From: G963691835 sp963691835
Lineage (GTDB): Bacteria; Pseudomonadota; Alphaproteobacteria; Thalassobaculales; Thalassobaculaceae
Assembly (NCBI GenBank): GCA_963691835.1
Contig: OY829383.1
Coordinates: 4,712,001 to 4,776,000, forward strand
Direction: 5' to 3'
DNA length: 64,000 nt
A program made the position numbers and the translations under genes. The notes beneath the pieces are model-generated. The model did not search any database. It was not told the origin of the DNA and saw nothing but the letters and a program-made list of their open reading frames with translations. This document shows positions 34,909 through 43,709 of the stretch, one piece after another (position 1 is the first letter of the stretch; the number at the start of each line of letters is the position of its first letter).

Positions 34909-36117
34909 TCAGCGGCCGCCTTTGGGGTGAGCCGAGTGAAGATCGGCGCTTCCGATAATCCGATCGGAGGGGATCAACAGACTGACGGTCGTGCCTTCGC
35001 CCAATCCGCTCTCGATCTCGAGACTGCCGCCATGGCGTTTCATGATGGTGTTCGCGATGGCGAGGCCCAGACCCACGCCCTGTTCGCGGGAACGGATGGC
35101 GGCTTCGCTTCGGGCGAACGGCAGTATCACCCGGTTGATCTCATCGTGGCTCATCCCCCGGCCGTTGTCCGAGACCGTCAAACGAAGGTTTCCTTCGCCA
35201 TCCAGCCTGTGACCCAGGACAACGCTCTGCCCCTCGTCCGAGTACTTAACGGAGTTCGCAAGGAGGTTGAGGATCACCTGAATCATGCGCCGTTCATCGA
35301 CATAGATGACCGCAGGCACGTTCGATCTCTCAACGGAGATCTCGATCGTCTTTGCAGAAGCGGACTCCCCGATCAGTGCCATCGATCGTGCGAAGAGGTC
35401 GTCGACCATCACCACCGATTCCTGGATCGCCCCGTCGTCAAAGGTCATCCGGCCGAGATCCAACACATCGTCGATAATCGACAGAAGATGGTTCGCGCTC
35501 TCGTTGATGTCTTCGGAGTACTGTCGGTAGGAGACCGGGATCTCACCCAGAAGTTCGTTCTTCATGATGTCGCTGAACCCGATTACCGCGTTCAACGGTG
35601 TTCTGAGCTCATGCACCAGGTTCGAGATCAGCGCGATGAATTGCTTGGTCCGAACCTCCGCGGCTTCGGCGTCCGACAGGCTGGAAACATCCCGCAGACT
35701 TTGAACCGGCAAGACGACGATGGTTTCTTCGTCCGCATCCTCTAACGCATGAACCGTTGAGGCGAGAGCCGGCCGGACATTCCCCTTGCCGACACTGACC
35801 TCGACCGGCCGCCACTCCCCCATACCCGGCAGGGGCCGCAACGTGATCAGTTGAGGTGTCGACTCGGGAAGATCCAGGAGAACGCTGGCCAATGGCTGAC
35901 CGACACACTCTGCACCGCCGGCCTGCTCGAAGGTCAGGGCGAACGGATCGTTGGCGGCCGAAATGATGCCGTTGCGTACCGAGATCAGCGGCATTGCCTC
36001 GGTCAGTGCGTTGGAACGGGCCGCGTCGTTGGCGTCCGCTTCGGACATCGACGACTGCTCCCAATCCGGGGTCCCCTCATCCCCCAAGCGGCCGCGATCC
36101 GAGTCATGACTAGCCAT
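34909..36117 (-). CDS. Soluble sensor histidine kinase
   Basis: 402 residues with no membrane helix. A divergent PAS-like region occupies about residues 38-140 (LISVRNGIISAANDPFALTFEQAG). The kinase core shows the H box LVHELRTPLNAVIGFSD (His at about 169), N box ILNLLANSVKYSDEG, G1 DNGRGM and G2 GVGLGLAI. Its ATG lies inside the last codons of the pentapeptide-repeat gene (8-bp overlap), pointing to coupled translation and a joint function. No response regulator is adjacent. Confidence 0.93.
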   Translation of the reverse strand: MASHDSDRGRLGDEGTPDWEQSSMSEADANDAARSNALTEAMPLISVRNGIISAANDPFALTFEQAGGAECVGQPLASVLLDLPESTPQLITLRPLPGMGEWRPVEVSVGKGNVRPALASTVHALEDADEETIVVLPVQSLRDVSSLSDAEAAEVRTKQFIALISNLVHELRTPLNAVIGFSDIMKNELLGEIPVSYRQYSEDINESANHLLSIIDDVLDLGRMTFDDGAIQESVVMVDDLFARSMALIGESASAKTIEISVERSNVPAVIYVDERRMIQVILNLLANSVKYSDEGQSVVLGHRLDGEGNLRLTVSDNGRGMSHDEINRVILPFARSEAAIRSREQGVGLGLAIANTIMKRHGGSLEIESGLGEGTTVSLLIPSDRIIGSADLHSAHPKGGR

Positions 36118-37441
36118 CGACCTTCATCCCCTCGGTTGATGCCCCGTCAAACCTGGCACGAGAAAGATCCGCCCCCCGGAAGTCCGCTCCCCGAAGGTCG
36201 GCGTCGGTGAAGTCAGCCTCGAACAATACAGCTTCCCGAAGATCACAATCGCGGAGGCTTGCCCCCGCGAAGTTGGCACCCGAAGCCCGGAACGGAATGC
36301 GGCGCTCAACATCTCCTTGAACCAGGAACGGCCTGCACACCGATCCGTCCAGCACCGCACCACCAAGCTGGGCGGACATCAGGCTCGTTCCGCGAAGATC
36401 GGAGTTGCTCAAATCGCAGCGCCGCAGGTCCGCCTCGGTGAGGTCCGCCATCTCCAGATCAACGCTCTGCATAGGCGACTGATAGAAAATACAGCCGTAA
36501 AGGCCCGCTGCGACCAGAACGGCTTTCTCGAGAAACAATCCCCTCATGTCGAAGCCGGAAACGCTCAGCCGTCCGCCCTCCACACCGCCGGAATCAACCC
36601 ACTGCGCGTGTTCCGCCAGGGCGACCGTGATGTCGAAGCTGCCGTCTTCCGGATGGGTAAGGATCTTCCCGCCCAACGAAGAGATCTCTTCCAGCAACCT
36701 CTCGTCAATGATCGCCCCCCGGAAATCGGCGTTCTTGAAAGAGCAGTTGTCCAGGTTGGCGCCGGTCAGCACCGCGCCGCGGAAGTCGGCATTGTCGATC
36801 CTGCTCTTGGACAGGGTCGCCCCTTCGAGATTGGTGTTCCGGAAGACCGCGTTGCGTATGTCTGCCCCTTGCAGATCGACGCCCGTCATGTTGGCGCCGG
36901 TGAAGTCCGCCCGCATGGCCATGCTGGTGCCGAACTTCGCGCCGGAGAGGTCCGCATCCCGAACGATCGCGCTTGTGAGGTCCGCACTTCGGCTGTGAGA
37001 GGTCGCCTCGTAACCTTCTTCGGTCGCGACCGCCAGGATCGCCTCCCGCATATCCGCCCCGCGAAGGGTCGCCTTCACCAACGAGGCTCCCCGGAACCGG
37101 GCGCCCCGAAGATCCGACTTATCGAGCTTCGCCTCATTCAGCACGCCCCGGGTCACATCCGCGCCGAAGAAAACCGCCTCTGTCAGGGAGGTTCTGATCA
37201 TCTTGGAGCCGTGGAGCGAAGCCCCCGTGAAATCGGCGCCGTCGAGTACGCGGCCGCCAAGATCGACGTTGCCCAAATTCATATGGGAGAATCGCCCACG
37301 ACGTCCGCCGGGTTTTCCAAAGGCGAAGCGCTCGTGGAGTCCCACGATCCGCGAGAGCTCCAAGGAGCTGGGCGCCGCGTTGTCGACACCTTTTCTCCGC
37401 TCCAGCTCGCTCATGCCGAAGTCTACTCCCGGTCCCGGCAA
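36110..37441 (-). CDS. Pentapeptide-repeat protein
   Basis: 443 residues from the listed start; ATG at 37412-37414 (MSELERRKG) is an alternative. After a basic segment RFAFGKPGGRRGRF, most of the protein is made of A(D/N)LXX-type pentapeptides in two blocks (about 55-240 and 325-440), separated by a non-repeat insert of about 70 residues (ISSLGGKILTHPEDGS onward). The repeats should fold as right-handed quadrilateral beta-helices. No membrane helix. The gene overlaps the following histidine kinase by 8 bp. The function is unknown; a scaffold or regulator of the kinase is the simplest idea. Confidence 0.9.
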   Translation of the reverse strand: MPGPGVDFGMSELERRKGVDNAAPSSLELSRIVGLHERFAFGKPGGRRGRFSHMNLGNVDLGGRVLDGADFTGASLHGSKMIRTSLTEAVFFGADVTRGVLNEAKLDKSDLRGARFRGASLVKATLRGADMREAILAVATEEGYEATSHSRSADLTSAIVRDADLSGAKFGTSMAMRADFTGANMTGVDLQGADIRNAVFRNTNLEGATLSKSRIDNADFRGAVLTGANLDNCSFKNADFRGAIIDERLLEEISSLGGKILTHPEDGSFDITVALAEHAQWVDSGGVEGGRLSVSGFDMRGLFLEKAVLVAAGLYGCIFYQSPMQSVDLEMADLTEADLRRCDLSNSDLRGTSLMSAQLGGAVLDGSVCRPFLVQGDVERRIPFRASGANFAGASLRDCDLREAVLFEADFTDADLRGADFRGADLSRARFDGASTEGMKVDG

Positions 37442-37602
37442 TCTCGACCGTTCGGACCAATAGAGGGCGTTGGGTCTCTATTTATTCGGCGTTTTTGCAG
37501 TCTTTCATGCCGAGCCGCAGGGCAGACCAAACCCTACGCCTATACAATAATCCAACTCCTACCCAAACATATACAGATATACGAAAAGTCGAAATCTCCG
37601 CT

Positions 37603-39054
37603 TTAATATCCCGGCGGGGGCGTAAAACGATTCGCGTGTTTTTCAATCAGTCTCGCCATCTGTATCGTTGTGCGGTCTTGGAGATGACCGCCGATGATCT
37701 GAATGCCGCAGGGCAGGCCATCCTTGGTCAGACCTGACGGCGCCACCGTGCCCGGCAGGAGTGACACGCCGGGCCAGCCGGCCCAGAAGAGCTGATCGAT
37801 CGTCGACTCCGGCTTGCCGTTCACCGGAATCGTCCGGTCCACCCTCTCTCCCTCCTGGTCATGGGGAAACGCAGCGGAGGCGGCCGTGGGGCACAGCAGA
37901 ACATCCCAGTCCTCGAAGAATGCGGCCCACTTGTAGCGCATCTTGTTGCGGGCTTCGTCGAGCGCGATCCAGTCCCGATGGGTAATGGTGACCGACCGGT
38001 CGACGAGGGTCTTATAGCTCCTGTCAGAGGGGTCGGAGGCGGCCGCATTGGCCCGGTGCTGCTCAAAGACGGCGTCCGCCACACGGGCACCGGTCGCGGC
38101 CCTTAGGAGTTGGGTGTAGATCTCGTGGGATTCCGTCGTATCAATGTCCGGACGGGCGGTATCGCTGATGCTCGCCCCCGCTTTCGCCAGCGCGTCAACG
38201 GTACCTTGAAGCGCGTCCGTGAGCGCATCATCCTGGGCGCAGTTCTTGTCGGTCAGCATCACGGCAATCCGCATCTCCGACAACGCCCGTGTCCGGGGTT
38301 GGGGCAGATCAAGGCGCCATCCGGCGTCTGACAGCGGGTCCCCTCCGGCCATCGCGTCCATAGCGACTTCAAGGTCGTCGGCAGAGCGCGCCAACGGCCC
38401 GATGCAGGAGATATCCGTCGGTGTGACAACCCCGTTCAGCGTGTGCCCGTAAGGGGAGATCACGCCCCAGGTCGGTTTGTGGCCGAAAAGACCGCAATAG
38501 TGTGCCGGGTTCCGGATCGACGCCCCGATGTCCGAGCCAGCATCCAGCCCCGTCAATCCCGCCGCCAGCGCTGCCGCCGATCCGCCGGAAGACCCGCCTG
38601 GCGTCCGGCCCAGATCCCAGGGATTATTGGTCGTGCCGTAGATGGGGTTAAAGCTCTGCCAATCGGAAAGCAGGACCGGGACATTCGTTTTCCCAAACAA
38701 CGTCACGCCGGCCGCCTTGAGACGCTTGACGGACAGCGCGTCCTCTTCGGCGATCGACTGGGCGAACTCCGGCAAGCCCCACGTGGTCGGCATCCCGGCG
38801 ACGTCGTAACTCTCCTTGATCGTCATCGGCACACCGTGAAGCGGCCCCCAGACTTCGCCCCTTGCGAGCGCGTTGTCCGCTTCCCGGGCCCGATCCCGCG
38901 CGCCCTCCCGGTCAAGGACGATGATCGCGTTCAGGGCCGGATTGAACCGGTCGACACGTGCCAGAAAGTGTTCAAGGGCCTCGACACAACCGATTTCCTT
39001 TTCCCGGATCATCCGGGCGATCTCAACAGCGGGCAGGAAGGAAATGTCAGTCAT
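37603..39054 (-). CDS. Amidase, amidase-signature family
   Basis: 483 residues with the Ser-cisSer-Lys triad layout: Lys in MTIKESYDVAGMPTTWG (about 78), and GRTPGGSSGGSAAALAAGLTGLDAGSDIGASIRNPA (about 147-182) with the two serines. It hydrolyses an amide of unknown identity; the C-terminus carries the family PCGIQIIGG block. It is followed by an MFS gene upstream on the same strand (81 bp apart), which might supply the substrate. Confidence 0.93.
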   Translation of the reverse strand: MTDISFLPAVEIARMIREKEIGCVEALEHFLARVDRFNPALNAIIVLDREGARDRAREADNALARGEVWGPLHGVPMTIKESYDVAGMPTTWGLPEFAQSIAEEDALSVKRLKAAGVTLFGKTNVPVLLSDWQSFNPIYGTTNNPWDLGRTPGGSSGGSAAALAAGLTGLDAGSDIGASIRNPAHYCGLFGHKPTWGVISPYGHTLNGVVTPTDISCIGPLARSADDLEVAMDAMAGGDPLSDAGWRLDLPQPRTRALSEMRIAVMLTDKNCAQDDALTDALQGTVDALAKAGASISDTARPDIDTTESHEIYTQLLRAATGARVADAVFEQHRANAAASDPSDRSYKTLVDRSVTITHRDWIALDEARNKMRYKWAAFFEDWDVLLCPTAASAAFPHDQEGERVDRTIPVNGKPESTIDQLFWAGWPGVSLLPGTVAPSGLTKDGLPCGIQIIGGHLQDRTTIQMARLIEKHANRFTPPPGY

Positions 39055-39135
39055 GGATGGGCCTCATTCAGTTGCCTTGAGGGCGGCGGATGATTCCTTG
39101 GGCGTGGGCGAGCCTGACCGCTCGCTGGACGCGGA

Positions 39136-40374
39136 TCAAGGTTTGGCGGGACGGATTGCCGGGACCAGCCAGAAAAGCGCGATCCCGATGACGCAACAAA
39201 ACGCGCAGACGACGAAGCCGGTCTCATACCCGCCCGTCCAGTCGTAGAGGGCACCGGTGAGCCATGCGCCTCCCCCGGCTCCAAGACCCTGGCCCAGATT
39301 GATTGAACCGTAGATCGCACCGAGCCCGCGTCCCGCGAACCGTTGGGCGATCATGGTGGTCAGGATCGGGCCACGCGCACCCATGCTGAGTCCGAAGCAG
39401 ATCACGAAAACCGGAATGAACAGGAAACTCCCGGTGATCAGGATCATCCAAAGCGCGCCGATCCCCAGGATGGTCAAGCAATAGCTAACCGTGGCGACGA
39501 CCCGGCGATCGAACCTGTCTGCCGCGATGCCTGTTGCCGCCATGCCAATGAAACTCAGCATTCCGGCGCTGCCGAAGGCTCCCGCCGCCTCAAGATCTCC
39601 GACGCCCTGCTCCACCAGAAAGGCTACCGTTTGGAGGCTAATCCCGAAGACACCAACCGCGGTGAACCCGAATATTGCGAAGAATGCCCAGAACGGTAGG
39701 GTCTTCGTGACCTGCCGAAGGGTCGGTCCCGCCCCTTCGCCGCTGATTTTCGTCCGGCGGGGGTTTCCGTCCGCTCCCGCCATGATCCGGCGCCAAGGCA
39801 ACAACAAAGCGATCGGAAGAAGTACCGCGAAAAGAACGGCAATCGCACCGTAAGCGCCCCGCCAACCGAAGTTGTCGATCGCAATTTGGGCATAGGGCGC
39901 CATGATCAGCGTACCCATACCCATACCGGCATAACCGATCGCCATGGCCGTCGCGAGGTTCCGATCGAACCAACGGCTGATCAGGGCTTGCGCGGGCACG
40001 ATCCCGACCATCGATGCGCCAAGTCCCCCGAGCAGGCCGACGCAGAGATAGAGTTGCCAGAGTTCGGTTATGTATCCCGCGATGCCATAGCCCACCCCCA
40101 GCATCACGAAACCGAGGAAGTATATGAAGCGGGCCCCGAACCGGTCGAAGAGCGCACCTGCCATCGGGGAGCCCACTCCATGAGCCGCCATGTACAGGGC
40201 ATAGACCGATGCGAGGGCGCCGCGGTCCCATCCAAGGTCCGCTCCGAGCGGCAGCAGAAAGACACCGTAGGACTCGCCCGTGCCGCGGCCGATCGCTGTC
40301 GACACAACACAGAACAGCAGAACACCAATCGCGGCGAGGCCACCCCCGGCAACCGGCGAGACGGGCGATGTCAT
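39136..40374 (-). CDS. MFS transporter
   Basis: 412 residues with twelve predicted membrane helices. The cytoplasmic loop 2-3 motif is GSPMAGALFDRFGARF and the second-half equivalent is TGIAADRFDRRVV. The general resemblance is to monocarboxylate/oxalate-formate-type carriers. ATG at 40372-40374 is used; a TTG four codons upstream is also in frame. The substrate is unknown; the adjacent amidase suggests an amide or carboxylate. Confidence 0.9.
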   Translation of the reverse strand: MTSPVSPVAGGGLAAIGVLLFCVVSTAIGRGTGESYGVFLLPLGADLGWDRGALASVYALYMAAHGVGSPMAGALFDRFGARFIYFLGFVMLGVGYGIAGYITELWQLYLCVGLLGGLGASMVGIVPAQALISRWFDRNLATAMAIGYAGMGMGTLIMAPYAQIAIDNFGWRGAYGAIAVLFAVLLPIALLLPWRRIMAGADGNPRRTKISGEGAGPTLRQVTKTLPFWAFFAIFGFTAVGVFGISLQTVAFLVEQGVGDLEAAGAFGSAGMLSFIGMAATGIAADRFDRRVVATVSYCLTILGIGALWMILITGSFLFIPVFVICFGLSMGARGPILTTMIAQRFAGRGLGAIYGSINLGQGLGAGGGAWLTGALYDWTGGYETGFVVCAFCCVIGIALFWLVPAIRPAKP

Positions 40375-40539
40375 TGGAGGATCCAACTCAAGAGAGACAT
40401 CGCAGCCTAGATCAAGAAACCTCCGTTGGAAATTCCTTTGCTCACGCTCACACCGAACAACATTCTTTTTGTTTCAGCACCATAGCGAACACCCTGAACC
40501 TTGCGCCGGCTGACGGGAGTCACGGGTGCCGATGGGTCA

Positions 40540-40989
40540 TCAGGTGTCCATTTCCGGCAGTCTTCTGGCGAGATAGTCGGCGTAGTCAACCGGCTTACGA
40601 AGATACTCCTGGTCGAATAGCGGACTAGTGATGACGAAGTCCGCAGAGGAGCGGTTGCATGCCAGCACCGTGTCATAGACGCCGCATAGGCGAACAAGCG
40701 CCTTCACGTCCACGTCGTGCGGCATGGATGTCATCGGATCCACGAAAAAGATCAGTACATCGAGTCCGCCTTCAGCGATCAGAGCCCCCATCTGTTGGTC
40801 GCCCCCCAACGGGCCACTCTTGAAGACCGTCACATCAAGCCCGGTCGCTTCGGCGACCAGACGCCCGGTGGTCCCGGTGGCCCAGAGGCTATGCCGGGCA
40901 AGGCGGTCCCTATGCACGCTTACCCAGTCGCGCAATTCGCCTTTTCGGGCATCGTGGGCGACGAGCCCGATCCGTTTCGTGTTTTCCAT
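40540..40989 (-). CDS. mgsA: Methylglyoxal synthase
   Basis: 149 residues; converts dihydroxyacetone phosphate to methylglyoxal and phosphate. The family blocks IGLVAHDARKGEL, WATGTTGRLV, FKSGPLGGDQQMGALI and FFVDPMTSMPHDVDVKALVRL hold the phosphate-binding and catalytic Asp/His residues. The length is normal. It is downstream of the sugar kinase gene (28-bp gap) on the same strand, so the two are probably cotranscribed. Confidence 0.95.
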   Translation of the reverse strand: MENTKRIGLVAHDARKGELRDWVSVHRDRLARHSLWATGTTGRLVAEATGLDVTVFKSGPLGGDQQMGALIAEGGLDVLIFFVDPMTSMPHDVDVKALVRLCGVYDTVLACNRSSADFVITSPLFDQEYLRKPVDYADYLARRLPEMDT

Positions 40990-41017
40990 GGCCCTATCTC
41001 CCGCCGGATCGCCGCGT

Positions 41018-41941
41018 TCACGTTGCCCCTAGATAGGCCGCCACCTCCGGGGCCAACGGGATCGCCGGGAGGGCACCGTGTCCGGTCGTTGTTAAGGCCG
41101 CCACGACGTTTGCATATCGAGCCGCTTCCAGCGGCGTGTCTCCCGCGACCAAGCGGGCGAGGAAAGCGCCGCCGAACGCGTCCCCCGCTCCCGTAGAGTC
41201 AACCGCGTCCACTTCGAGAGGGGGGATACGGGAAATCTTGTCGCCGAACGCCAGCACCACCCCCTCCGCACCGCATTTCAGGGCGACGATCCTCGGCCCA
41301 AGACCTTTGTAGTAAAGCGCGATGTCGTGACTGTCCTCGATACCGGTCAACAGCCTCGAATCATCCAAGCTCGGCAGCGCGATGGTCGACCGGGCCATTG
41401 CCGCGTGCATCACGGCCCGGGCCCGGTCGAGGGGCCAAAGCCCAAGCCGCAGATTCGTGTCATAAGAAACATCGACCCCGGCGGACCGTGCGACTTCAAT
41501 AGCCCTGAAACCCGCATCGCATGCCGATGCCGATATCGCCTGGGTGATACCGGATAGATGGACGATGGACGCCGCCCTCAGGACGTCCTCCGGAAGATCG
41601 TCGGGGTGCAGCCGGCTGGCCGCCGAGCCAGCTCGAAAATAGGTGAAGGCGCGGGCCGCCGGATCCGGATCGACGAAATAGGCTGCGGTCGGCGCGGATG
41701 GGTCCCGGATCACCAATCGTCCGTCGACACCCTCCCGGTCCCAGAGAGCCGCGATCTCATCTCCGAACCAATCCTGCCCCAGTCGTGTGACCATGCCGAC
41801 ACTGGCACCCTGCCGGGCCGCGGAGATGGCCAGGTTTGAGGTGTCTCCTCCAACACCCTGGAGAAACCGGCCGTCCGCTTGACGGGTGAACTCAGCCATC
41901 GGCTCGCCAATGGATAGGATCGACACTGGCTTGGTCGTCAT
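41018..41941 (-). CDS. PfkB-family sugar kinase, 2-keto-3-deoxygluconate kinase-like
   Basis: 307 residues. Ribokinase-fold features are SILSIGEPMAEFTR and VGGDTSNLAISAARQGA at the N-terminus and the catalytic-base motif DSTGAGDAFGGAFLARL near residue 245. VSYDTNLRLGLWP fits KdgK-type kinases, which phosphorylate 2-dehydro-3-deoxygluconate in the Entner-Doudoroff-related branch. The substrate is inferred, and other ketose kinases of the family cannot be excluded. Confidence 0.85.
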   Translation of the reverse strand: MTTKPVSILSIGEPMAEFTRQADGRFLQGVGGDTSNLAISAARQGASVGMVTRLGQDWFGDEIAALWDREGVDGRLVIRDPSAPTAAYFVDPDPAARAFTYFRAGSAASRLHPDDLPEDVLRAASIVHLSGITQAISASACDAGFRAIEVARSAGVDVSYDTNLRLGLWPLDRARAVMHAAMARSTIALPSLDDSRLLTGIEDSHDIALYYKGLGPRIVALKCGAEGVVLAFGDKISRIPPLEVDAVDSTGAGDAFGGAFLARLVAGDTPLEAARYANVVAALTTTGHGALPAIPLAPEVAAYLGAT

Positions 41942-42176
41942 GGTGCCTCTTGCTTGCGTACTCTGCCCGCCTCGAGCCTAGCAGAGGTCGCTTCCGGGTC
42001 CATGTCCGGTGTCTTTTCGCTGGACAGGGAACGCAGGTCTATAGTTTCGATGAATAACCATAAATAATATACTCTATACATTATTCGTGCATTTATCTGT
42101 TATGATTCCTAAAGCCCCGTATTGATAGTAAATATCTTAGTAATGTGCATATCATATCGAGAGTTGGAGTGGTTGG
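41942..42176. promoter_or_regulatory. AT-rich intergenic region upstream of the ycaO gene
   Basis: 235 bp between divergent kdgK-like and ycaO genes. The part from about 42045 to 42160 is strikingly AT-rich compared with the surrounding high-GC DNA (runs such as AATAACCATAAATAATATAC). It contains several TATA-like hexamers (TATACT, TATACA, TATGAT) that could serve as -10 elements, but no single promoter stands out. GGAG seven bases before 42177 is the ribosome-binding site of ycaO. A 17-codon ORF (42143-42196) overlaps the ycaO start; I attach no function to it. Confidence 0.5.
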
Positions 42177-43541
42177 TTGCGAACCTCTCGCACTGACGGC
42201 AATCAGGACAAGTTACTCGCAGAACTCGCCAGTGGCCTCATGCCCGGTAAGCGCGGGGCCACGGATCATCAGGGAATCCCCTCAAGCAGCGCCGGCGATC
42301 AGGCATTCACCCATTTCGTCCGATTGGGACTCCGGATCGCAAGAAAACTACCGCGATTCTTTGAGTTGCCGCACCCAACGGCGCCTGGAATGAGCTTCAT
42401 CGGCGCGGAGATCGATCCGTCGGTCTACATACCAGGCTATCCCGGCGAGAGCACCAGCGCGTCGGGGCGTGGCCTTCAACGCATGCCAGGGATCCTGTCT
42501 TGTCTCGGCGAGGCGTCAGAGACGCTGTCCCAGCAATTATGGGGAGACGAGACTTTCGTGGAGGGCCGGACCGCGCCAAGCCTGATTGGCATGAATGACA
42601 GGGGGCGGTCATTCATGTTGGAAGCGGCGGGCCACAAGGCGCAGGGCGCCGCCCATGCGATATCTTGGCAGCAGATCATAAAGCTGCGCGATCAGACCCG
42701 TTCCTGGGCGCCTGCGACGCTCTGCTACCGCTACCCCCAAACCACCCGGGTCAGCATCACCCCCCGGGTGCGGGCCGGTACGGGCTGCGGCGCCGGGGCA
42801 ACCCTGGACGATGCACAGGCGCATGGAATTCTGGAGCTGATTGAACGCGATGCCGTCGCCCTTTGGTGGCTCGGGGGACGGCAGGCCCGGCGGGTGCCCC
42901 AGTTCATCAAGGACGCATCGGGGGCCGACGCGATGATTGCGCAACTGCGCCGTCGAAAGATCGACCGGGTTCAATGGCTCCTCGATCTGACGACCGAGTT
43001 CGGAATTCCCACAATCGCGTCGCTGTCCTGCGACAGGAGCGGCTCGACGCTGGCCTGCGGATTTGCCTCCCGGCTTTCTTGGGAGGCAGCGATCCAAGCG
43101 GCGATCCTCGAAATGTGCCAGATGGAGTTCGCGGTCCACATCGTCCTGCTGAAGAAAGCCAGGGAAGGCGAATACGCCTTGTCCGGCGACGACTGGACCC
43201 ACCTTGCCCGCTGCCGGGACATCGTGGTCTCGCAGATACGCCCCTTGCAGGAAGACCACGCAGCCCCCGCCCGCGCGCAAACCGAGCGGAGCGCCGACAT
43301 CATCGAAAACCCGCCGATGGCCGGAACGAAATCGAGGCGGCTGGCGGCTCAACTCGGCATGTTTGGCTATGAGACGTTCTTCCTGGACCTGACCCGCGAG
43401 GCATTGGGCGTTCCGACCGTCAAAGTCTTTGTCCCGGGCCTGCAGCCGCTCCCGTCGTCCTTTGGCACCCGGCGTCTCCACGATCAGGTGCACGCAACCG
43501 GCGGCGGGCCGGGGCTCAAGAACGGAATAGACCTGATCTAG
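42177..43541 (+). CDS. YcaO-domain protein, stand-alone (TOMM-type)
   Basis: 454 residues. The YcaO fold is indicated by SASGRGL (about 94-100), GEASETLSQQLWGDE (about 111-125), GTGCGAGATLDDAQAHGILELIERDAVALWW (about 201-231), the segments that form the Mg-ATP site, and the C-terminal VPTVKVFVPGLQPLPSSFGTRRLHD. YcaO enzymes use ATP to activate peptide amide bonds, making azolines, thioamides or amidines. This one resembles the azoline-forming family more than E. coli YcaO, but has no fused leader-binding or E1-like domain and lacks a PxPxP tail. Start TTG at 42177 has GGAG at ideal spacing; the internal ATG at 42240 has none. It is followed by a secreted protein and an MFS gene. Confidence 0.88.
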   Translation: MRTSRTDGNQDKLLAELASGLMPGKRGATDHQGIPSSSAGDQAFTHFVRLGLRIARKLPRFFELPHPTAPGMSFIGAEIDPSVYIPGYPGESTSASGRGLQRMPGILSCLGEASETLSQQLWGDETFVEGRTAPSLIGMNDRGRSFMLEAAGHKAQGAAHAISWQQIIKLRDQTRSWAPATLCYRYPQTTRVSITPRVRAGTGCGAGATLDDAQAHGILELIERDAVALWWLGGRQARRVPQFIKDASGADAMIAQLRRRKIDRVQWLLDLTTEFGIPTIASLSCDRSGSTLACGFASRLSWEAAIQAAILEMCQMEFAVHIVLLKKAREGEYALSGDDWTHLARCRDIVVSQIRPLQEDHAAPARAQTERSADIIENPPMAGTKSRRLAAQLGMFGYETFFLDLTREALGVPTVKVFVPGLQPLPSSFGTRRLHDQVHATGGGPGLKNGIDLI

Positions 43542-43556
43542 ACCGCACGCCAGGGC

Positions 43557-43709
43557 ATGGAAATTGGTGTTTGCAGGATCGGTAGCCTCCGGGAACAATC
43601 GCCGCTGCCGCCCCACTGCGCCGGAGACCGACTGTCATGCGCCATCTGTACCGTTTCGTTGGCCACATTGCCCTGCCCGCCTGCGCCGGCGTGCTGTTGG
43701 CCACACTGA
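43557..43709 (+). CDS. Candidate 50-residue cysteine-rich ORF after ycaO (speculative)
   Basis: It begins 16 bp after the ycaO stop with ATG preceded by AGGG, and encodes 50 residues with seven cysteines (for example LSCAICTVS and PAPACCWPH). From about 43637 it overlaps the signal-peptide coding part of the next gene in another frame, which by itself can generate Cys codons from Leu/Ala-rich sequence. It is listed because a substrate peptide would be expected near a YcaO gene; there is no homology support and it may be fortuitous. Confidence 0.2.
   Translation: MEIGVCRIGSLREQSPLPPHCAGDRLSCAICTVSLATLPCPPAPACCWPH

Noticed and set aside
36317..37606. A 429-codon open frame opposite the pentapeptide-repeat gene
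   Set aside because: It is a shadow of the repetitive coding strand; the sense frame has clear pentapeptide periodicity.
42177..43541. Assigning the YcaO protein to the E. coli YcaO role linked to ribosomal protein S12 modification
   Set aside because: Its segments and length fit TOMM-type YcaO proteins better, and no RimO gene is nearby.
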